NCBI GenBank assembly: GCA_002412795.1
Contig: DHVS01000041.1
Span: 53,969-117,968 of the forward strand
Origin: a bacterium UBP2_UBA5202
GTDB taxonomy: Bacteria; Edwardsbacteria; AC1; EtOH8
Reading direction: 5' to 3'
DNA: 64,000 nt
A program made the translations under genes and the position numbers. The notes beneath the pieces were generated by a model that saw nothing but the letters and a program-made list of their open reading frames with translations, was not told where the DNA came from and searched no databases. The first letter of the stretch is position 1, and each line of letters starts with the position of its first letter. Shown piece after piece: positions 1 through 8,152 of this stretch.

Positions 1-2
1 TT

Positions 3-647
3 ATGCGCAAAATACTTTCTATATATTTCTTGGCAGCCTGGCTGCTGTTTCCCCTCAGCGTACTTAAAGTCAAAGCCGAGTCCATAGACCAGAGACTGTT
101 CAACCAGATACATGACCGTTGGCAGCGGGATTGGCTGGATAAACCGATGGAACTTCTGACCAATGCCGGCGAGGCCGAGATCGGCATTGCCCTCTGCGCC
201 GGGGTGGGCCTGTTCGGCGGGGAGAAAGCCCGGCAGAGCGCCAAGCTGGCCCTGACCGCCGACCTGGCCTCGGCCCTGCTTACCTACGGTTTGAAGAACG
301 CGGTCAACCGGCCGCGGCCCGAAGGGCCGACCGAGCGCTCGAATTCCTCCTTCCCCTCCGGCCACTCCACCGGGGCCTTTGCCCTGGCCACGGTCTTTGC
401 CCATCAGTACCCCGGGATCTCCATCCCCTGCTACACCGCGGCCACGGGAATAGCCTTGTCCCGGGTATCCTTGGGAAGGCACTATCCGTCTGACGTCCTG
501 GCCGGCGCGGCCATAGGCTTTGCCACGGCCAGGCTGGTTCTGCATTTCAGAAAAGGCATCCTGGATTTCGAGTTTGACACCTGGCTGCAAAAGAAGTTCC
601 AGAAGGACGAAAACCCTGCCCCGCCCGATAGCACCATACCAAAATAA
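3..647 (+). CDS. PAP2-family membrane-associated phosphatase
   Basis: The 214-aa protein carries the three signature blocks of the PAP2/acid phosphatase superfamily: KNAVNRPRP near residue 98, SFPSGHST near 117 and SLGRHYPSDVLAG near 155. These supply the catalytic histidines. Family members dephosphorylate lipid phosphates such as undecaprenyl pyrophosphate or phosphatidic acid at the membrane. An N-terminal hydrophobic signal-like segment precedes KAES, so the catalytic domain is probably periplasmic or membrane-bound. The ATG lies two bases from the window edge, so an earlier start outside the window cannot be excluded. The substrate is not determinable. Confidence 0.88.
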   Translation: MRKILSIYFLAAWLLFPLSVLKVKAESIDQRLFNQIHDRWQRDWLDKPMELLTNAGEAEIGIALCAGVGLFGGEKARQSAKLALTADLASALLTYGLKNAVNRPRPEGPTERSNSSFPSGHSTGAFALATVFAHQYPGISIPCYTAATGIALSRVSLGRHYPSDVLAGAAIGFATARLVLHFRKGILDFEFDTWLQKKFQKDENPAPPDSTIPK

Positions 648-661
648 ACAACCACCAACTT

Positions 662-724
662 GCCGCAAAGACGCAAAGATCGCAAAGTATTATTTCCTCT
701 TGGCGTACTTGGCGTCTTGGCGGT
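662..724. repeat. Gene-less inverted-repeat element (copy A)
   Basis: Two 26-nt arms (662-687 and 699-724) are imperfect reverse complements, about 20 of 26 positions pairing. They are built from a short CGC-AAAG / CGCCAAG period, and the loop is about 11 nt. The element sits between the PAP2 stop and the Shine-Dalgarno of the MlaD gene. It resembles the ends of the GxxExxY elements at 41.5, 51.5 and 61.4 kb but has no ORF. Confidence 0.7.
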
Positions 725-740
725 TTAAGAAGGAATGAAT

Positions 741-1580
741 ATGTCAAACAGACGTAACGAAATCATAGTAGGCGTGGTGGTCCTATCCGCCATCACTCTG
801 CTGATAGCCGGTCTCCTCTGGTTCAACCGCATTGACGTGGGCCGGAATAACTACCTGGTGAAGATCGCCTTTGAGGATGCCGGCGGCATGCGCAGCGGCG
901 ACCCGGTGACCGTCTCCGGCTTCAGCAAGGGCAAGGTCAAAAACATCGTGCTGAACAAGGCCAAGCCCGGCATCATCGCCACTTTGATGCTGGACAGCGA
1001 CGTGGAGCTGAAGAAGGACGCCCAGTTCTGGCTGACCGACGCCAGTCTGATGGGCGACAAGCAGATCTCCATCTACTCCGGGACCTCGGACCAGCCCTAC
1101 GACATCTCTCTGATCCACGACGGCTTCCGCAACCCCGGCCTGATGGAGACCATGGTCAAGATGGGCTACCTGGCCAATGAAGCTGCCCAGCTGATAGGCA
1201 AGATAAAGAACGACCTGGCCACCCCGGAGAATATCAAAAACATTTCTTCCACCTTAAAGAATCTGGACATGGCATCCCAGCAGCTGAGCCTGATGGCCTC
1301 CCAGAACCGGGTTGCCATTACCGAGACTGTGAAGGATATTAATAAACTGATCTCGCCGAACAAAGAAAAATTAGACAGCACCATCCAGAGCCTGGCCCGG
1401 GCCAGCGCCAACCTGGATTCCATAGCGTTTAAGATCAACTCCGGCCAGGGCACTGCCGGGCAGTTGGTGAATAATAAAGAATTGTACGAGGACCTGAAGA
1501 AGACCAACAAGCAGCTGCAGGACCTGATAGCGGATATAAAGGCCAATCCCAAGAAATATTTGACAGTGGAGATATTTTAA
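741..1580 (+). CDS. MlaD-family MCE-domain protein
   Basis: This 279-aa protein has one N-terminal transmembrane helix (about residues 8-28) followed by an MCE/MlaD domain (about 37-115, containing FEDAGGMRSGDPVTVSGF). A long helical C-terminal region follows. MlaD proteins form hexameric rings that pass phospholipids between inner and outer membranes, working with an MlaE permease and an MlaF ATPase. Those partners are not in the window and may lie to the left. The start at 741 is preferred over the in-frame ATG at 735 because AGAAGGA (728-734) is then 6 nt upstream. The last 100 residues look like the helical needle or coiled-coil stalk of single-MCE proteins. Confidence 0.88.
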   Translation: MSNRRNEIIVGVVVLSAITLLIAGLLWFNRIDVGRNNYLVKIAFEDAGGMRSGDPVTVSGFSKGKVKNIVLNKAKPGIIATLMLDSDVELKKDAQFWLTDASLMGDKQISIYSGTSDQPYDISLIHDGFRNPGLMETMVKMGYLANEAAQLIGKIKNDLATPENIKNISSTLKNLDMASQQLSLMASQNRVAITETVKDINKLISPNKEKLDSTIQSLARASANLDSIAFKINSGQGTAGQLVNNKELYEDLKKTNKQLQDLIADIKANPKKYLTVEIF

Positions 1581-1590
1581 ATAACAATTC

Positions 1591-1618
1591 ATAGCCCAGC
1601 CCTTAAGGGCTGGGCTAT
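1591..1618. repeat. 28-bp perfect palindrome before radA
   Basis: ATAGCCCAGCCCTT and its exact reverse complement join with no loop. The palindrome lies 10 nt after the MlaD stop and 15 nt before radA. It has no T-tract, so it is not a classical terminator. Its arm TAGCCCAGCCCTT recurs in the inverted repeat at 53077-53140. Confidence 0.85.
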
Positions 1619-1632
1619 GAAAGAAATATAAT

Positions 1633-3009
1633 ATGAAAAATAAACTCACTCCCAAGACCAACTTCGTCTGCCAGTCCTGCGGGTTCGAAAGCCCCAAGTG
1701 GATCGGCAAGTGCCCGTCCTGCCAGGGCTGGAACACCTTTGTGGAGGAGCTCAAGCGGGCCGACCTCCGGCCAGCCAAGAACAAGGCTTCCCGGCAGCTG
1801 GCCCCTTCAATCCCTCAGACCCTGAGTCAGATAGAGTTTAAGGACGACCAGCGGCTGCTCTCCGGCATTTCAGAATTTGACCGGGTCACCGGCGGCGGCC
1901 TGGTATCCGGCTCGCTGACCCTGATCGGCGGTGACCCCGGCATCGGCAAGTCCACCCTCACTTTGCAACTGGTGGACAGGCTGGCCGCTTCCGGCCAAAA
2001 AGTGCTTTACGTTTCCGGAGAGGAATCTTTGGCCCAGATCAAGCTGCGAGCCCAACGATTGCAGGTAAACTCGGATAATTTATTATTGTTGTCCGAGACT
2101 GTCCTGGAGAACGTGCTGGAAACGGTACACAAGCTCTCCCCCGATATTTTAGTGATGGATTCCATCCAGACCATCTACCGCACCGACCTGGAATCGGCTC
2201 CCGGTTCGGTGGGACAGGTCCGGGAATGCGGGGCAGAGCTGATGAGGCTGGCCAAGACTGACAATGTGGCCACCATTCTGATCGGCCATGTCACCAAAGA
2301 GGGCGTCATCGCCGGGCCCAGGACCCTGGAGCACATGGTGGACACCGTGCTCTATCTGGAGGGCGAGCGGCACCACGCCTACCGGATCCTGCGCTCGGTC
2401 AAGAACCGCTTCGGCTCCACCAACGAGATCGGGGTCTTTGAGATGCAGGAAGCCGGCATGGTGGAGGTTTCCAATCCCTCCAAGGTCTTTCTGTCGGAAC
2501 GAACCCGGGAGATACCGGGATCAACCGTGGTCTGTTCATTAGAGGGCACCCGCCCCCTGCTGGTGGAAATCCAGGCCCTGGTGTCCCCGGCCTCCTACGG
2601 CAACCCCCAGCGGGTCCCCACCGGATTCAATCATAGAAGACTGTCCATGCTGCTGGCGGTGCTGGAGCGCCGGGCCGGGTTGAACCTGGGCATGCACGAT
2701 GTTTTTGCCAACATCGCCGGGGGCTTAAAGCTGGAGGAGCCGGCCGTGGACCTGGGGATAGCCGCAGCGGTGGCCTCAGCCTTCAAGAACAGGAACGCCG
2801 ACCCCGATACCGCGGTGGTCGGCGAAATTGGACTGGGCGGAGAGATCCGGAGCGTCAGCCAGCTGGACAAGCGGATCAACGAAGCCCAGAAGCTGGGTTT
2901 CAAAAGGATGATTATCCCGGCCCATAACCAGCGGACCGCTGGAAATGCCAATATCCAGTTGATCGAGGTCCGCTTTCTCTCCGAAGCCCTTCAGGCGCTG
3001 ATATCATGA
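1633..3009 (+). CDS. radA: DNA repair protein RadA (Sms)
   Basis: The 458-aa protein has the full RadA architecture. A four-cysteine zinc finger (C13, C16, C27, C30) comes first, then a RecA-like ATPase with Walker A GGDPGIGKST (about 99-108). The RadA-specific KNRFG motif lies near residue 257 and a C-terminal Lon-protease-like domain follows. RadA is a branch-migration helicase in recombination and replication-fork repair. Length matches the family. The palindrome at 1591-1618 lies directly upstream. Confidence 0.97.
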   Translation: MKNKLTPKTNFVCQSCGFESPKWIGKCPSCQGWNTFVEELKRADLRPAKNKASRQLAPSIPQTLSQIEFKDDQRLLSGISEFDRVTGGGLVSGSLTLIGGDPGIGKSTLTLQLVDRLAASGQKVLYVSGEESLAQIKLRAQRLQVNSDNLLLLSETVLENVLETVHKLSPDILVMDSIQTIYRTDLESAPGSVGQVRECGAELMRLAKTDNVATILIGHVTKEGVIAGPRTLEHMVDTVLYLEGERHHAYRILRSVKNRFGSTNEIGVFEMQEAGMVEVSNPSKVFLSERTREIPGSTVVCSLEGTRPLLVEIQALVSPASYGNPQRVPTGFNHRRLSMLLAVLERRAGLNLGMHDVFANIAGGLKLEEPAVDLGIAAAVASAFKNRNADPDTAVVGEIGLGGEIRSVSQLDKRINEAQKLGFKRMIIPAHNQRTAGNANIQLIEVRFLSEALQALIS

Positions 3010-3048
3010 TCCCTGCTGACGGCAACGTTTTTTGGATGCCATATTTTA

Positions 3049-3118
3049 AACGCGAAGGTGCGAAGTCCGCTAAGATTTTAATTAAAGGCCCCTTGGCGTC
3101 CTTTACGCCTTGGCGGTT
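3049..3118. repeat. Gene-less inverted-repeat element (copy B)
   Basis: Arms at 3049-3074 and 3092-3118 are imperfect reverse complements. They share the CGCCAAGGCG / CGCGAAGGTG theme of the element at 662-724. The right arm ends a few bases before the Shine-Dalgarno of the GNAT gene, the same placement as copy A before the MlaD gene. No ORF is contained. Confidence 0.6.
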
Positions 3119-3133
3119 GATGAAAGGATATGT

Positions 3134-3562
3134 ATGAAGATCAGAAAACTCACCATCAAAGACTACCCCGAGTTGATCCGGCTCTGGGACCGGGCCAGAC
3201 TGCCGGCCAAGCCCAAAGGCCGCGACAGCAAGGCTCATATCGCCAAGGAGATGGCCTGCAACCCGGGCTTTTTCATCGGGGCCTTTGAAAAGGACATGAT
3301 GGTCGGCACCATCATCGCCTCCCACGACGGCCGCAAGGGCTGGCTGAACCGGATCGCGGTGGATCCCGACTACCGCCGCCAGGGCCTGGCTAAAATACTG
3401 ACCGTGGCCGGAGAAAAGGCATTAAGGAAACGCGGCATCAGGATATTCGGCCTGCTGATACACGAATACAACGCCGCTTCGCTGAAGCTGGCCCAAAAAA
3501 TGGGATATAAGGTTCACAACGACATCCTGTATCTGACCAAAAGAAACGGAGATCACATCTAA
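3134..3562 (+). CDS. GNAT-family N-acetyltransferase
   Basis: This 142-aa protein contains the acetyl-CoA-binding A motif of GNAT enzymes, VDPDYRRQGLAKIL (near residue 77), and a typical C-terminal block NAASLKLAQKMGY. The substrate is unknown; the compact size fits RimI-like or small-molecule acetyltransferases. AAAGGA lies 5 nt before the ATG at 3134, which is favoured over an upstream GTG or TTG that would run into the repeat. Its TAA is directly followed by the ispD ATG, so the two are probably co-transcribed. Confidence 0.85.
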   Translation: MKIRKLTIKDYPELIRLWDRARLPAKPKGRDSKAHIAKEMACNPGFFIGAFEKDMMVGTIIASHDGRKGWLNRIAVDPDYRRQGLAKILTVAGEKALRKRGIRIFGLLIHEYNAASLKLAQKMGYKVHNDILYLTKRNGDHI

Positions 3563-4237
3563 ATGGCCCATGTTTCGGTGATCATAGTGGCCGCCGGCAG
3601 CGGTGCAAGGCTGGGAGCCGTGGTCCCCAAGGCTTTCGTCAAGTTGAACGGAAAGCCTATGGTGGAGTATTCCCTCCAGGCCTTCCAGGAATGCAAAAAC
3701 GTTGCGGAGATCATTCTGGTAAAACCAGTCTCCTATCAGATCAATGGCGTCAAGTATTTTGACAGATACCCGAAACTTTCGTCCATCATCTCCGGCGGCA
3801 AAGAACGGCTGGACTCGGTCCGGGCCGGATTGAACATGGTTTCCCCGGGTTACAAGGTCATCTTGATCCACGATGCCGCCCGGCCTATGGTCAGAACGGA
3901 GCAGATCACCGCAGTGGCCCGGGCCGCCGAAGAGTATGGGGCCGCCATTCTGGCCGCCCCGGTCACCGATACCATCAAACAGGTTAAAGCCGGCCGGATC
4001 ACCGGCACGGTGGATCGCTCGCATTTATGGAAGGCCCAAACCCCGCAGGGATTTAAAATTCCGGTTTTGCAAAGATCCCATTTCAACCAAAAAAATATCC
4101 CCGCCACCGACGACAGTCAATTGGTGGAAATGTTCAACGGAAACGTTCATATCGTCCCCGGAGACGATTGTAACCTTAAAATAACAACCACCATAGACCT
4201 GGAGATCGCCTCATGGCTGCTAAAAAAGAAAAAATAA
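3563..4237 (+). CDS. ispD: 2-C-methyl-D-erythritol 4-phosphate cytidylyltransferase
   Basis: IspD converts MEP and CTP to CDP-ME in the non-mevalonate isoprenoid pathway. The 224-aa sequence has the nucleotide-binding N-terminus AAGSGARLG with a downstream lysine (PKAF), the SGGKERLDSVRAGL block, HDAARP, and the TPQGF and TDD-containing C-terminal motifs of the family. It starts on the base after the GNAT stop and overlaps ispF by 25 bp. Adjacent ispD-ispF is a common arrangement and supports the call. Confidence 0.96.
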   Translation: MAHVSVIIVAAGSGARLGAVVPKAFVKLNGKPMVEYSLQAFQECKNVAEIILVKPVSYQINGVKYFDRYPKLSSIISGGKERLDSVRAGLNMVSPGYKVILIHDAARPMVRTEQITAVARAAEEYGAAILAAPVTDTIKQVKAGRITGTVDRSHLWKAQTPQGFKIPVLQRSHFNQKNIPATDDSQLVEMFNGNVHIVPGDDCNLKITTTIDLEIASWLLKKKK

Positions 4238-4710
4238 GAATCGGACTGGGCTACGATATCCACCGCCTGGTCAAGGGCCGCAAGCTGATCTTGGGCGGAG
4301 TGGATGTCCCGTACCCCAAGGGGCTTTTAGGCCACTCCGACGCCGACGCGCTGTGCCACGCCATAGCCGACAGCCTGCTGGGAGCGGCGGCCCTGGGCGA
4401 CATCGGACAGCATTTCTCCAACACCGACAAGAGGTACAAGGACATATCCAGCCTGATATTATTAAAACATGTTCTCTTACTGATCCGAAAGGCAGGTTAT
4501 ACCATCCATAACATTGACTGCATGATCGCGGCCGAAGCTCCCAGGCTGGCTCCTTACATCAATGACATGCGCAAAAATATAGCCCTGGCCCTCAAACTGA
4601 AGATATCCCAGGTCTCGGTAAAAGCCACCACCAACGAAGGACTGGACGACATCGGAAAAAGCCGGGGCATCTGGTCCCAGGCGGTCTGCCTGCTGGAGTC
4701 TGGCCGATGA
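4213..4710 (+). CDS. ispF: 2-C-methyl-D-erythritol 2,4-cyclodiphosphate synthase
   Basis: IspF cyclises CDP-ME 2-phosphate to MEcPP. The 165-aa protein shows the metal-binding DxH of GYDIHR, the HSDADALCHAIADSLLGA block and the GDIGQHFSNTD motif. The conserved C-terminal TTNEGLD is also present. Its start lies inside the ispD end, with GGAG about 8 nt before the ATG. Its own end overlaps the DedA gene by the ATGA at 4707-4710. Confidence 0.97.
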   Translation: MAAKKEKIRIGLGYDIHRLVKGRKLILGGVDVPYPKGLLGHSDADALCHAIADSLLGAAALGDIGQHFSNTDKRYKDISSLILLKHVLLLIRKAGYTIHNIDCMIAAEAPRLAPYINDMRKNIALALKLKISQVSVKATTNEGLDDIGKSRGIWSQAVCLLESGR

Positions 4711-5297
4711 GCATGGAACAGATGGCCCATGCGATGGCCTCCCAGGGCGGCTGGTGGGCATATCTGACCATTTTTACGGCCACCTTTCTGGAAGGCGTTT
4801 TTCCCCCCGCCCCCAGCGATGTGGTGGTAATATTTTGCGCCATACTGGTGGGCCAGAACCAGCTGCACTGGCTTCCCGGATTTCTGGCGGCTTTTTTAGG
4901 GGGATCGCTGGGCGCCCTTTTGGTTTATTGGATCGGGATCAAAAAAGGCCGGGACTATTTTCTTTCCCAGCCCCGCCCCTTTCTTTCGCCTTCAAGGTTG
5001 CTTTTGATGGAAGGCCATTTTGCCAGATACGGAAACCTGATCCTGGCCCTTAACCGGGCTGTGGTGGGCGGCCGTTCCTTGGGCTTTTTGATCGCCGGAT
5101 TGACCGGTTATAGTTTTAAAAAGGTATTGCTATACGGCCTGCCCGGCATCGCCCTGTGGTACGGTCTGCTGTTCTGCCTGGGTATTTTCTTCGGCGCCCA
5201 GGCCAAGCATTTGGTCAACATTATAATAATCGTGGTGATGTCCCTGCTGGCTTTGAGCCTGGTCTCGGCCCTGGTCACCAAAAAACTGATGAAGTAA
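4707..5297 (+). CDS. DedA-family (SNARE-associated) membrane protein
   Basis: The 196-aa polytopic membrane protein has the DedA-family pattern. An acidic re-entrant segment FLEGVFPPAPSDVVV (about 28-42) is followed by an arginine-containing segment, NRAVVGGRSLGFLIAG (about 115-130). DedA proteins are linked to polyprenyl-phosphate and phospholipid flipping. Membrane helices cover most of its length. It is the last gene of the plus-strand run and is followed by a strong terminator. Confidence 0.85.
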   Translation: MSMEQMAHAMASQGGWWAYLTIFTATFLEGVFPPAPSDVVVIFCAILVGQNQLHWLPGFLAAFLGGSLGALLVYWIGIKKGRDYFLSQPRPFLSPSRLLLMEGHFARYGNLILALNRAVVGGRSLGFLIAGLTGYSFKKVLLYGLPGIALWYGLLFCLGIFFGAQAKHLVNIIIIVVMSLLALSLVSALVTKKLMK

Positions 5298-5321
5298 CGC
5301 CCTGCTGCCGGCTAATTATAA

Positions 5322-5352
5322 AAAAACCCTCCCGCATGACGGGAGGGTTTTT
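5322..5352. terminator. Bidirectional rho-independent terminator
   Basis: A 13-bp perfect stem (5322-5334 with 5340-5352) surrounds the loop CATGA. A-tract and T-tract flank the GC-rich core CCCTCCCG. It separates the convergent DedA (+) and HU (-) genes and can terminate both. Confidence 0.95.
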
Positions 5353-5364
5353 GCTTTGGAGAAA

Positions 5365-5634
5365 TTATTTCACAGTATCCTTTAGTTCCTTGCCGGCCTT
5401 GAAAGCCGGGACCTTCTTGGCAGCGATCTTGATCTCTTTGCCGGTCTGGGGATTGCGTCCGATTCTGGCCTTTCTTTTCTTGACCGAGAAGGTTCCGAAT
5501 CCCACCAAAGTTACCGTGTCGCCCTTCTTCAAAGCTTTGGCGATGGCATCAAACACGGCGCTGACGGCCTTGGCTGCCTCGACCTTGGTGCAAGTATCTT
5601 TTGCGACAATCTCGATTAACTCCGATTTATTCAT
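5365..5634 (-). CDS. HU-family DNA-binding protein
   Basis: The 89-aa protein matches HU/IHF length and pattern. N-terminal helices are followed by GDTVTLVGFGTFSVKKR and the DNA-binding beta-arm containing GRNPQTGKEI. The C-terminus is lysine-rich. HU bends and compacts DNA as a homodimer. GGAGGGATA precedes the ATG, and a consensus sigma-70-type promoter lies at 5694-5722, which fits high expression. Confidence 0.96.
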   Translation of the reverse strand: MNKSELIEIVAKDTCTKVEAAKAVSAVFDAIAKALKKGDTVTLVGFGTFSVKKRKARIGRNPQTGKEIKIAAKKVPAFKAGKELKDTVK

Positions 5635-5693
5635 TACTGATATCCCTCCTTTCGCTTTATAAAATTAGAACTGTTGTTTTCATTAACGCTATT

Positions 5694-5722
5694 AGTATAG
5701 CATTTACGCCATTTCCCGTCAA
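5694..5722 (-). promoter_or_regulatory. Sigma-70-type promoter of the HU gene
   Basis: On the minus strand TTGACG and TATACT are separated by exactly 17 nt. The expected transcript start lies near 5687, giving a 5' leader of about 50 nt before the HU ATG. Confidence 0.85.
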
Positions 5723-5749
5723 GACTTTTTTTAAAATATTTTAAATATT

Positions 5750-8122
5750 TTAAAACAGCGACACCGGGTCAATCTCCACGCTGATTTTGACGCCCGGAGG
5801 CAGCGGAAGCTCCACGCGACTTATCGCGGACTGCAAAGCCGAGGGCCGGGGGGCCTTGATCAGCAGCTGCCAGCGGTACCTCCCCTTGAGCCGGAACACC
5901 GGGGACGGAACAGGGCCCAGCAGTTCGGCCTCGCCTTTGAAGGTTTGCGCTTTTTGGGCCAGCATCCCGGCAAAGCTTGCCCCGGGCTGTTCCTGGCCGG
6001 CCGAAACCGTTATCAGGGCCAGATGCGAGAAAGGCGGGTAGCCGTGTTCCCTCCGGTCATTGATCTCCTGTTTCCAAAAGCCCTGGTAATCGTGATCTTT
6101 GGCCCAGGCCATTACCGGATTATCGGGGAGCCTGGTCTGGACCATCACCAGGCCCGGGTGCTCACCCCGTCCGGCCCGGCCGGCCATCTGGGTGACCAGC
6201 TGGAAGGCCCTTTCCTGCGACCTGAAATCGGGCAGGCCCAGTATGTCGTCTACGTTGATGATTCCCACCAGCGAGACCCCCGGAAAATCATGCCCCTTGG
6301 CTATCATCTGGGTCCCCAGCAGGATCATGGCTTCCTTGTTGTAAAAACTTTGCAGCAGGCGTTGGTGCGCCCCCTTGCGCCCGGTGGTATCGGCGTCCAT
6401 CCGCAGCACTCCGGCTTTGGGGAACTTTTTCCCGAGTTCCTCTTCCAGCCCCTGAACCCCTTTGGCGTTGAATATGAATTCTCCCGAATGACAGGCCGGA
6501 CAGGCATCCAATGGTTTGCGGGTATATCCGCAGTAATGGCAGAGCATCTTGGGCCCTTTAAGATGGTAGGTCAGGCTGATGCTGCAGTTGGGGCAGCTGA
6601 TTATCTGCCCACAGCGCCGGCACTGGACATAGGGGGAAAAACCCCTTCGGTTTAAAAGCAACATTACCTGACTGTTTTGTCCCAAAGCATCTGCGATGGC
6701 CTGTTCCAGCGGGGCCGAAACAAGACCCGGACCTGATAGCTGGGATTTCAGATCCACCAGTACCACCTGCGGCAGCTTTGTATTTCCCGCCCTTTTTTCC
6801 CAAGTGAACAACCGGAATTTTCCGGTCTCGGCCTTATGGAAGCTTTCCACTGAGGGCGTGGCCGAACCCAGAATCACCGAAGCCCCTTCGGACTTGGCCC
6901 GTACTATGGCCAGATCCCTAGCGTGATAATATGGCCGGGCGTCAGATTGCTTGTACGAAGAGTCGTGTTCCTCGTCCACCACTATCAGGCCCAGGTCTTT
7001 TAGAGGGGCAAAGACCGCCGAACGGGTTCCCACCACCACCCGCATTTTCCCCTGCCTTAACATTTCCCAGGCGTCCAGCCTTTCGCCCTGGCTCATTCCG
7101 CTGTGCCAAAGGGCCACCTGCCCCAGTTTTGACTTGGTCCGGGAGATCATTTGGGAGGTCAGCCCTATCTCCGGCACCAGGATCAACACCGAGCGGCCCA
7201 GTTTGACAGCCTGCCGGGCCGCCTGAAGGTAAAGTTCTGTCTTGCCGCTTCCGGTAACGCCATGGATCAGGTTGACCCTGAATCTTTTTTGTTCCAGGTC
7301 CCGGCCTATCAGTTCCAAGGCCTGGGATTGTTCCACGGTCAGATCCGGTTCGGCTTTGGTTATTTCGGCATAGTTGGTCCGGGGCAGCCTGATATATTGG
7401 CGGATTTCCCAACGGGCCAACCCCTTTTTCACTAAAGCGGCGGCCGCGGCCTGGTCATTTAAAAGCGCTTCCGGTGCTATTTCTTTTTCCCGGCTTAGTT
7501 TTTCCATCAACGACCGTTGTTTAATCGCCCGAACCGGAAGCTCTCCCGTATCGTTGAAAACCAGCCACCTTTGCAGCTTGGCGACGACCGGTTTATGCCA
7601 GGCCAGCCTTCTTAACAGCGTTCCTTTGGCCGCCAGCAGGCTGATCACCGCTTTAATGCCGGGGCCAAAACGCTGAATGAGAAAATATTCTGCTGTCTCG
7701 CCCCGCTCCTTCAGCAGCTGCAGCAGGGCCAAGCCTTCCGTCTCAACATCATCGTTAACCGACCCTTCTCTGACGGAGATCAGCGCCTTTTGCCTGGCAT
7801 CCAATCCCGGTGGCAGGGCAGCCCTGATAGCCTCGCCCCAGGCGCAGCCGTAATAAGAAGCGGCCCATCCTGTCAGTTCCAGCAGACGTTTGGTCATCAC
7901 CGGTTCTTGATCCGGGGCTCCCAGTATGAACTTGGTTTTATGGCCGGTGGTTCCGGATAAGGCCACCACATAGCCCATCATCTCCCGGCTGCCCAGGGGC
8001 ACCCGTACCCGCATCCCCGGGCAAACACGGTCAGCCAGATCTCCGGGAATCTCATATGTGAAGGGGCGGCTGCCCGGCAGGGGCAGGGCCACATCGGCGT
8101 ATTTTAAATTAATACTTGACAA
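5750..8122 (-). CDS. priA: Primosomal replication-restart helicase PriA
   Basis: The 790-aa protein has the PriA order: N-terminal DNA-binding domain, helicase core with Walker A GVTGSGKT (about 288-295) and DEEH box (DEEHD). A cysteine-rich zinc region (CRRCGQIISCPNC, CHYCG, CPAC) and a C-terminal helicase domain ending in MAGRAGRG follow. PriA reloads the replisome at stalled forks. The start codon is TTG at 8120-8122 with no clear Shine-Dalgarno; an in-frame stop lies a few codons upstream. The start overlaps the divergent promoter of the NHL gene. Confidence 0.96.
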   Translation of the reverse strand: MSSINLKYADVALPLPGSRPFTYEIPGDLADRVCPGMRVRVPLGSREMMGYVVALSGTTGHKTKFILGAPDQEPVMTKRLLELTGWAASYYGCAWGEAIRAALPPGLDARQKALISVREGSVNDDVETEGLALLQLLKERGETAEYFLIQRFGPGIKAVISLLAAKGTLLRRLAWHKPVVAKLQRWLVFNDTGELPVRAIKQRSLMEKLSREKEIAPEALLNDQAAAAALVKKGLARWEIRQYIRLPRTNYAEITKAEPDLTVEQSQALELIGRDLEQKRFRVNLIHGVTGSGKTELYLQAARQAVKLGRSVLILVPEIGLTSQMISRTKSKLGQVALWHSGMSQGERLDAWEMLRQGKMRVVVGTRSAVFAPLKDLGLIVVDEEHDSSYKQSDARPYYHARDLAIVRAKSEGASVILGSATPSVESFHKAETGKFRLFTWEKRAGNTKLPQVVLVDLKSQLSGPGLVSAPLEQAIADALGQNSQVMLLLNRRGFSPYVQCRRCGQIISCPNCSISLTYHLKGPKMLCHYCGYTRKPLDACPACHSGEFIFNAKGVQGLEEELGKKFPKAGVLRMDADTTGRKGAHQRLLQSFYNKEAMILLGTQMIAKGHDFPGVSLVGIINVDDILGLPDFRSQERAFQLVTQMAGRAGRGEHPGLVMVQTRLPDNPVMAWAKDHDYQGFWKQEINDRREHGYPPFSHLALITVSAGQEQPGASFAGMLAQKAQTFKGEAELLGPVPSPVFRLKGRYRWQLLIKAPRPSALQSAISRVELPLPPGVKISVEIDPVSLF

Positions 8123-8144
8123 AACAATGATTTTAATTTATGCT
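8116..8144 (+). promoter_or_regulatory. Sigma-70-type promoter of the NHL-repeat gene
   Basis: TTGACA (8116-8121) and TATGCT (8139-8144) are 17 nt apart on the plus strand. The predicted transcript start (about 8151) falls one or two bases before the ATG at 8153, so the message may be leaderless. The -35 box overlaps the first codon of divergent priA. Confidence 0.7.
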
Positions 8145-8152
8145 TGCTAGTG

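Noticed and set aside
5322..5352. Attachment site or operator
   Set aside because: Stem with flanking A and T tracts between convergent genes is fully explained as a terminator.
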